Source: Meconema thalassinum (taxonomy: Eukaryota > Arthropoda > Insecta > Orthoptera > Tettigoniidae). From it: a stretch of 64,000 bases of DNA. The notes beneath the pieces are model-generated. The model was not told the origin of the DNA. It was given only the letters and a program-made list of their open reading frames with translations, and ran no database searches. Positions 57,279 through 64,000 of this stretch are shown piece after piece (positions within the stretch are counted from its first letter, which is position 1; each line of letters starts with the position of its first letter). The position numbers were made by a program, and so were the translations under genes. The stretch lies in assembly GCA_946902985.2 (NCBI GenBank), contig OX336396.1, forward strand, positions 233,630,797 through 233,694,796. Direction: 5' to 3'.

Positions 57279-60200
57279 TTAAACTGCATCATTATTTTGG
57301 CGCTCCCATGGCTCACTTCTACGATACTTTCTTAAGTTGGCAGCGTTGTAGACTGACATTGTTCCTGTGCTCAACTCTTTCACTCTGTAAGCATTATTTC
57401 CAAGGTTTCTTACGATAGAATAGGGTCCTATGAACTTTTCGCAGAATTTACTGAAGATCTTCTTCTCTGGATCTGATGTAGCAGGTCGTTTCACCAAAAC
57501 GAGCTGGTTGATTTCAAGATCACTGTGAAACCTCTTATTTCTTACTCGCCGTAATCTGCGGTCTGCTTGTTTTCTCATGTAGGCTCTCGTTCTCTCAATT
57601 CGAAGGTCAGGTGCTATCATGGGATCTTGTGGACAGTTAATGATTCTTTTCCACGTTCTCACTGGATACTCGTTCTTGTGTAGGACCATAGGGATTTGTC
57701 CTGTTGACTCATGCCTGGTAGAATTCATGCATGTCTCTACATCCTTAATTTTATCCACCCATTTGTGATGTTCATTGTGAATGAAGATTCTCAAGTATGA
57801 TGTTACACATTTTATTGCTCTCTCACTTGGATTAGCTTGGGCATGTGGGTAGCTGCTTAAAACGTGTTTTATACCCATGTCCTCCATACCTTTCTTGAAT
57901 TCGGCGCTTGTAAAATAACTGCCATGGTCTGATAATATAAATTCTGGTTTTCCAAGGATTGGAATAACTCTATTTCGAATACGACTGAGTACTTGCTTCG
58001 ATGTAGTTTTCTGAATAGGGCATAGTACTACGAACTTAGAAAATACATCAATGCACACTAGCAAGTGACGGCAACCTCGCCTTCCTTTCGGAATTGGACC
58101 GAAACAGTCCAGGGCCAGTAGCTCGCATGGTTTCTGAGGTAGCAATGGTCTAGGATACTGCCTCATTAAATAATTATTGGGCTTTGTCCTCTGACACGGA
58201 TCACAAGTGGTAATGACGTCACATATAGTTGTTCTCATACGTGGCCATGTAAATGTCTCTCCTATTGTCGCTTCGCACTTGTCTACGCCCACGTGACCGT
58301 AACTTTCGTGCGTATGCCATGTCAATCCTCGTTGTAAAGATGCAGGTACTAATATGCGTAACTTGGTGTGGTCATTATCTATCCATTTGTGCAGCAAATT
58401 GTTGACATAAACATATCTTCCTTCTTTGGCTTTCGCTTCTCGAAATGCAGGTGTTCCTGTAGGTAGTTGCTTTTTGAAGTATTGAATTAATAACATCATC
58501 CATGGTTCCGCTTCCTGTTCTCGCTGTATTTCACGTAACTCCTCCAAGAATTCCCGGTCCTTCTGTGTTAACTCCAAGTGTTGTACCTTCGCTGTTTCTT
58601 CATTATCAGGCTCTGGGTTCCTGCTGAGTGCTTCCGGTATCACGTTCATCTTCCCTGGACAATGTTCAATCTCAATGCTAAACTGCTGAATATATATAGA
58701 CCAACGTGTCACACGTTCGCTTGCCATCGACGTCTTAAACAAGAATGTTAGTGCCTTGTGATCAGTCCTGACTACAATAGGGTAACCATAGATTATTCTT
58801 TTCCATTGTTGAAGCGCATGAAGGATGGCCAACAACTCTAGCTCGGTTACAGTATAATTGCGCTCGTGCTTACGCAATTTTCGGCTGACAAATGCCAAAT
58901 ATGTTTTGTGTTGCAGGTTAGCTGGATCTTCTTGGTAGAGCATAGCACCTATACCAATTAGTGAAGCATCCGCTTGGATTATAAATTTGTGCTTGAAATC
59001 TGGATATCCCAATTTAATGCAGTTTTCCAATAGCTGCTTTGTTGCTTGGAACGCCTTCTCACACTCCGCATTCCATAACCATTTATTATTCTTCTTTAGC
59101 ATTTCCTGCATTGGAGCTACAGTCTCCGTGTAACCTGGACAGTTTTCCTTAAAGAATCCCGTTACGCCTAAGAAAGCCCGAATGTGCTTGACTCTCGTTG
59201 GTGTAGGGAAATTCTTTATCGCTTCGATCTTAGCTGGATTTGGCTTCACTCCATCCTTGTCAATGATGTGACCCAAATGTAAGATCTCGCTCTTGAAGAA
59301 ATGCGATTTCTTCAGGTTTACTTTGAAATTTGATGCATTCAGGTTGCCTAATACTTTATCTAAATTTTCCATGTGAGTTTCAATGTTGTCGGATGCCAGC
59401 AAAATGTCATCAATGTAGCGTACTGTCATCTCCTTAACTTCCTCGGTTAGATTCCGGTCCAGGGCTCGGATTAAAGCACAGCCCGCTGTTTTGACTCCAA
59501 AGGGCATTCGGACGAAGCAAAACGTTTGGTTATCGAATAAGAAGCCAGTTAGAAGCTGTGACTTCTCATCCAATTCAATGTGGTGGAACGAGCTCGTCAG
59601 GTCAACTGATGAATAAATGCTTTTGTTTTTAAAGCCTTTTAATACGTCTCTGATAATTGGCGCTCTGTCATGCTCAGGAAAAATGAGTCTCATGTTGAGA
59701 TTTCTGGCATCTAAACAAAGTCTAATAGATCCATTTGGTTCTGTGACTGCCAAAATCGCATTTACATAAGGTGTAGGTGTCTTCCTTATCACACCAGCTT
59801 GTAACATCTCATCTATAATGACCTTAACTTGACCACGATATTTTTCATGAATTGGGTACAACCTGCTTTTGAAAGGTGACCAATCCTCGACTTGCATTGA
59901 ATATTTGAAATTTAATATTTGCCCAGGTACTGTATCAAATACTGTTTTGTGCTTCCTTAAAATCTCTTCCAATTGTTTTCTGTGTTCAGTCCAAAGTTGA
60001 AAGTCATTGAGCCGCTCCTGTAGTAACTCTTCAAATTGTGCATCACTCTCGTCTCCTTCCGTTAATAAAGACCATATCTCCTGGGATTCACTCTCCTCAT
60101 CTAGTTCCACAACAGCTCCTTCTATGATCTTATCTTCTGCCTTTCGTATCTCCTCTTCCGTCTCTTCCGATATTGCTTCCAATGCCCAAGAATTTACATC

Positions 60201-60782
60201 TCTTCCGGTAGTGATTTCATCCATATGCAATCCCACATTCTTCAGCTGATCATACTCTCTAAAACTGACTGTATTCTTGTGCAAATCTATCACTGCTTGA
60301 TAGTCACAAATAAAATTTGCACCAAGAATTATATTGAAATTCATCTTTGCCATGATAATGAATGTTTGCCCAAAAGTGTGTTCCAATATGTTCAGCTCTA
60401 AGTATGCCTGACGTTTACAAGTGACGGTGCGTTCAGGAATAACACCCCTCACTTTGAGCTGTGGTACGGGAATTACAGGAATATTCTGGCTCCGTCCCAA
60501 ATCTCGAACCAAGGCCTCCGATACCAGACTGATCTGCGACCCCGTATCCAATAAACATCTTATATTAATTCCACCAATCCTCGCGTAAATAATGGGTAAT
60601 TGCCTAATTTCATCGTTCCGTGGTTTCACCGTCTCCTCCAGGCAGTCTTCTGGTAAAGCAATCCATTCTTGTATGTTCGCTACTATCCATCCATCTTCAA
60701 CTTCCGACTGTTGCGTTTGTAGACTGTTTTCTTTATCGAAATTTAGCATTTTTTTAAGCTCCGGTGCGACTCCCATCATCAT
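57279..60782 (-). CDS. pol: pol polyprotein, copy 3 (intact, 1167 aa)
   Basis: Uninterrupted polyprotein. Approximate residue positions: protease LLDTGS 77-82; RT LDAR 357-360, SVDL 392-395 and catalytic YIDD 456-459; RNase H D605, E647, D674 and a fourth position at 717. Next come the integrase zinc domain H825-x4-H830 and C860-x2-C863, core D892, D952 and E987, and the GPY/F module (FIGPY) at 1117-1121. The fourth RNase H position is E here (PEALSR), while copies 1 and 2 have D (PDALSR). Start: the first ATG (60782) is in the +1 frame relative to gag and overlaps its end, so natural expression probably involves frameshifting. An alternative later ATG lies at MLNFD. No env follows. The only copy here able to encode all enzymes in one frame. 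Confidence 0.95.
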   Translation of the reverse strand: MMMGVAPELKKMLNFDKENSLQTQQSEVEDGWIVANIQEWIALPEDCLEETVKPRNDEIRQLPIIYARIGGINIRCLLDTGSQISLVSEALVRDLGRSQNIPVIPVPQLKVRGVIPERTVTCKRQAYLELNILEHTFGQTFIIMAKMNFNIILGANFICDYQAVIDLHKNTVSFREYDQLKNVGLHMDEITTGRDVNSWALEAISEETEEEIRKAEDKIIEGAVVELDEESESQEIWSLLTEGDESDAQFEELLQERLNDFQLWTEHRKQLEEILRKHKTVFDTVPGQILNFKYSMQVEDWSPFKSRLYPIHEKYRGQVKVIIDEMLQAGVIRKTPTPYVNAILAVTEPNGSIRLCLDARNLNMRLIFPEHDRAPIIRDVLKGFKNKSIYSSVDLTSSFHHIELDEKSQLLTGFLFDNQTFCFVRMPFGVKTAGCALIRALDRNLTEEVKEMTVRYIDDILLASDNIETHMENLDKVLGNLNASNFKVNLKKSHFFKSEILHLGHIIDKDGVKPNPAKIEAIKNFPTPTRVKHIRAFLGVTGFFKENCPGYTETVAPMQEMLKKNNKWLWNAECEKAFQATKQLLENCIKLGYPDFKHKFIIQADASLIGIGAMLYQEDPANLQHKTYLAFVSRKLRKHERNYTVTELELLAILHALQQWKRIIYGYPIVVRTDHKALTFLFKTSMASERVTRWSIYIQQFSIEIEHCPGKMNVIPEALSRNPEPDNEETAKVQHLELTQKDREFLEELREIQREQEAEPWMMLLIQYFKKQLPTGTPAFREAKAKEGRYVYVNNLLHKWIDNDHTKLRILVPASLQRGLTWHTHESYGHVGVDKCEATIGETFTWPRMRTTICDVITTCDPCQRTKPNNYLMRQYPRPLLPQKPCELLALDCFGPIPKGRRGCRHLLVCIDVFSKFVVLCPIQKTTSKQVLSRIRNRVIPILGKPEFILSDHGSYFTSAEFKKGMEDMGIKHVLSSYPHAQANPSERAIKCVTSYLRIFIHNEHHKWVDKIKDVETCMNSTRHESTGQIPMVLHKNEYPVRTWKRIINCPQDPMIAPDLRIERTRAYMRKQADRRLRRVRNKRFHSDLEINQLVLVKRPATSDPEKKIFSKFCEKFIGPYSIVRNLGNNAYRVKELSTGTMSVYNAANLRKYRRSEPWERQNNDAV

Positions 60783-63106
60783 TCTGTCGCTTATGCCCTT
60801 GATATTCCTCTTGTCTCAGTAGACTTCCAGCTTCCTCAGTATGTGTGTCTGGATTCTTCATGTTCCCAATGGCCTTTTCCCATCTTCCAAGCTCTCCACC
60901 TTGACTAGCGTGTAATTCCTCTAGGTAAATTTGCGATTGAGCGTGCCTATCATCCCAGTCATTTCGATAATTACGTGGCTCTCCTTGATTTTGATCTCTC
61001 CTTCCTTTCCATATTTGATTGGCATTGTAATCACCGTATCTTCCATAAGGCCTGTCATTCCTTCGATTTTCACGCCATTGCTGATATCCTCTCTGTTGAT
61101 ATCTATTGTTGCCTTGGTAGGATCTATTGTTATAGTTATTTTCGTTACGCTGGTATGGTCTGTTTTCTCCTTCTTCCTGGTTTCGCCTAGGTGTAGAGGT
61201 GCTTGTGTTAGTACCCTGCGTTTTGGTGTTTGCCTGTTTAGGTTTTATGACCTCTGTCGTATTGACTAACTCCAGCTGTCTTCCTCCTCTATAATGACTA
61301 TGAGATGTAGTCTCATCTATCTGACGTTATATCTGCTCTGCGTGTAGGGCCGTACTAACGTTTGCTGCGACTAGTACTTGCTGCACGTTGACTGGCAATT
61401 GCCTCGCTATAGTCATCACCAGATCCGCTTCATTTAAAGGGTAATCAAGGTCGCGAAATTTTAGCATTTGCATGTTAAAGAAATCTGAGTATTTCGTTTG
61501 CTGGGTAGTTTGGTATTTTCTAGAGTAAAGCTCCATCCTTAGACTCTGTTGTAATGCCGGCGACCAATATTTTCGCAGAAACGCTAATTTGAAATCCGCC
61601 ATAGTTCCAAATGTATATTTGAAGCTTAAAAACCATGTGAGGACATTTCCTGATAAAAATCTCTCCATCATCCTCAATCTACGTGCTTCAGGTACCCCAG
61701 TGTCATTGTAATGGTCTTCAATCTCTTTGATAAATGCTTTAGGCGTCACCCCTGAATTTTCCGTGTACTTCTGCGGTTTGTAATCGTTTGAGCGAATTAC
61801 TTGAATAAGTTGTGTGGGCTGATGACCGTCTTGTGGTGTGGAGCTCCTTTCTATATTCTTGCGAAACCCTTCCGTGTTTGTTGTTAATGGGCTCTCCGCC
61901 TGAGTCTGACTTCCTGCTATGCTAGTACCCTCCGGGCTATTTGAGTCGTCCTGCTTGTCTTTCAATGTTCCCGTTCTAAATCGATGATTGCTCTAAAGAC
62001 CTGAGTTCGGCTTTAATGATCCTGTCCGTCTGTTCTTTAAGCTTGCTCTTCATTTCTTGCTCTAATGCTTGAATACGAGTGTGATTTTCGCCTACTGTCT
62101 TAAGGATGGTGGATCTTTCCTCTTGAGAATCGATATTCATTTTTTGCCAATCTTTTCTTATCTGCTCTTTAATCGTGCTTACTTTCTCTTCAATCTGGCT
62201 TTTAGTATCGTCTAAGGTACTCTTTAATTGCTCCTGATCCGCTTCTAGGCTTTTCCATTGTTCCGCTGATTTTATTTCGAGACGGTCCATATCTTTAATT
62301 ATGCCGGATATGTTTTCATCTACTGCTGATAATTGTTGTTGAATGACCCTGCCACTTTTCTCCATCTCCTTAAATCGTCCTTCCAACTTATCCTGAGCTA
62401 TCTTGACCTCGCTTGTATTCATAGTACATGCTATTTCAATTTACTCTAATTTAGCTAACACCGTTTCATCCAGAATGCTAAGTTTTTGATCAAAAATACT
62501 TTCCATTTTCTTAATCTGATCTAATTGTTTCTCATTATTTTTACTAACATCTAGGGCCAGCAATACCATCTGTTGATTAGTGTGATCTTTCATCTCTGCG
62601 GTTAACGAAGCTAATTGGTTCGTGTGTTTAATATTCTGCGCCTCTAACTGCGAATTGATAGTGTCATTAATTTCACTTTTTAATAACCTAGCTTGTTCCA
62701 CCTGATATTCATTTTGTTCAATCCTACTGTTATTTAATTGTGTCCGCAATGATTCACTTTGTTCAGCTAGTTTAGTTTTCAGTGATTCACTCTGCTCGGA
62801 TAATTTGTTTATAGACTCACTTTGTTCTAGCCTACTATTGTTTAATTGTGTCCGCAATGATTCACTTTGTTCAGACAATTTGTTTATAGCTTCATTTTGT
62901 TCTGATAGTTTAGTGTTTATTTGTTCAGATAATCTTGTGTTCAGCGATTCACTTTGTTCTAACATACTCGTGTTTAATGATTGACTCTGTTCTGATAGTT
63001 TATTGTTTAGTGATTCACTTTGTTCTGCCAATTTAGTGTCCAACAATTCCTGTGTTCTCCTAGCCGCACTCTCAATGATTTCTTGAATCTGTTCCACCGT
63101 TGCCAT
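60754..63106 (-). pseudogene. gag: gag, copy 3 (three disruptions)
   Basis: Starts MATVEQIQEII at 63106; an upstream in-frame ATG at 63178 is also conserved. The 11-residue repeat coiled coil (LAEQSESLNN, LSEQSQSLNT, LEQSESLNT...) has more units of the NNSR-EQSESINK type than copies 1 and 2. It is open where those copies have stops (RIEQNEYQ, KDWQKM, RSYQGNN). Its own damage is CAA to TAA at 62441-62443, a small deletion near 61976 changing frame, and TTA to TAA at 61327-61329. Capsid domain about 61400-61800. The Arg/Gly/Asn-rich tail reads open to a natural TAA at 60754-60756, in the context GGA GCT TAA A. No zinc knuckle. Confidence 0.88.
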
Positions 63107-63699
63107 GTTACACAAATTATATGAGACATTAGGGAAATGGCATAAAGCAATGCCCCTTGACACACACATACAATCCAATGCACATTTAATTTCTTTACCC
63201 TACTCAGTTCATTTATTTTTACATTTAATCCCACTAGACGATTGCATCTCTGAGTAGTTCTAGTTTTACTCAATTTAATTTTAAACCCTAGCACATATTT
63301 AGTCATTAAATTGTTATCCTGATCTGATATTAACACTGACTAATTAACAGAGTATTAATTGTCATTTTAGGCTACAGCCTCCTAATATTTCCATGAGTTT
63401 GACTTTCTAAACAAATATAGTTTTAACTTTAAACATTGGGCGCCCGGTATCACATATATTACCTTTTACTTTAATTCAATAGACAAAAACGTGAACCGTA
63501 TTTTACTTTGCAAACTCCTGATTTTAATTTATTTTTCACACATTTGGCGGTATCCACTTCGCCTCAATTACTTTTAATAAAATATCACTTTCCGGTGATT
63601 AAATACTGTCATATCTGCCTGCACTTGCGGCATGTCAGTTTTACTCAAATGTGCCAATATTGACATGTGTAATTTCTCCGCCGTTACACCACAGTGAAT

Positions 63700-63722
63700 G
63701 GCCCCACGCTTGGCCGCGCCAG
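63700..63722 (-). promoter_or_regulatory. primer-binding site, copy 3
   Basis: On the minus strand TGGCGCGGCCAAGCGTGGGG begins about 11 bp after the 5' LTR end, identical to copies 1 and 2. Confidence 0.6.
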
Positions 63723-63733
63723 TTTTATCCCTA

Positions 63734-64000
63734 TGAACCCTTCAGAATAGCCGTGTTTATATGCAAGAATCTTGATCAAGGGGTCGCGCTCAGTTCTTAG
63801 TGTGATGTTTACGTCTGCCAAACTACATGCTCTACTGAGGCAAGGGTCATAGGATTAAAACTATAGATAAGAAAGTAAGGATACAAGACGTAAAATAATA
63901 ACATGATTTAATGACTAATGTGCATAAAAAGAAAATAAACAACAATAATAAAAATATCCGCCCTGAATTTTCCCATGACAGGAACATCTATCAATGTTGA
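63734..64000 (-). repeat. 5' LTR of copy 3 (cut by window edge)
   Basis: Begins TGAACCCTTCAGAATAGC and continues past the edge. Retains the ~20 bp missing from its partner at 54350. Confidence 0.9.

Larger units (their letters stand above)
54261..64000 (-). mobile_element. Ty3/gypsy-type LTR retrotransposon, copy 3 (runs off window)
   Basis: The 3' LTR is at the left (54261-56955), internal region 56956-63733, and the 5' LTR starts at 63733/63734 and continues past 64000. Same family as copies 1 and 2 but a different subfamily: LTRs are clearly diverged and the gag coiled coil has a different repeat arrangement. Pol is fully open. Gag has a nonsense codon near 62441, a frameshift near 61976 and a nonsense codon at 61327-61329. 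Inserted in the RT domain of the RTE LINE. Confidence 0.93.

Overview
The window is non-genic, repeat-dense eukaryotic DNA. I found no host protein-coding gene, rRNA, functional tRNA or CRISPR array. The repeats (several tRNA-headed SINE families, RTE-type and other non-LTR LINEs, an internally deleted mariner, TTAA-flanked MITEs, Helitrons, and a Ty3/gypsy-type element with very long LTRs) point to an arthropod, most likely an insect with a large genome. A polyneopteran is my guess, but the sequence does not prove it.

Layout. 1-13.8 kb: LINE remnants (1-360, minus; 2870-3400, plus), a 15-bp minisatellite (1575-1730), SINEs, three non-autonomous Helitron-like elements (4314-5200, ~7560-8227, 8224-9736), a mariner (10274-11450) split by a SINE, a chimeric SINE cluster (11.57-12.6 kb) and a Helitron 3' end (12686). 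13.8-35.7 kb: two nearly identical Ty3/gypsy-type elements in tandem, sharing the middle of three 2.7-kb LTRs (LTR-internal-LTR-internal-LTR). The array sits inside the end of a SINE whose 17-bp target duplication is now 22 kb apart (13811-13827 and 36059-36075). 36.1-44.8 kb: two MITEs with TTAA duplications (36706-37684, 41521-42250), another Helitron-like element (37821-39250), a long foldback hairpin (39853-41024), an RTE LINE 3' fragment and two SINEs. 44.8-48.1 kb: two Helitron-like elements in inverted orientation around a 281-bp spacer. 48.5-54.3 kb: a SINE, two LINE remnants, a head-to-tail Helitron dimer (51292 onward) and an RTE LINE with endonuclease and the start of RT. 54.26-64 kb: a third copy of the Ty3/gypsy-type element on the minus strand, inserted into the RTE RT domain and running off the window. 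It has a completely open 1167-codon pol.

How the parts work together. The Ty3/gypsy-type element is the only apparently mobilisable unit. Gag has a long hendecad coiled coil, a retrotransposon capsid domain and an Arg/Gly/Asn-rich tail without a CCHC knuckle. Pol carries protease, RT, RNase H, integrase and a GPY/F module. No env is present. Pol lies in the +1 frame relative to gag. In the minus copy the gag stop codon itself sits in a GCT-TAA context that could serve as a +1 shift site.

The least expected signal is in the Helitron-like elements. Across six copies and two unrelated internal sequences, a short motif (ATGGCGG in one subfamily, TTGGCAGCACTG in the other) recurs every ~146 bp. 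Their termini carry a three-part complementary sequence that changes in concert between subfamilies.
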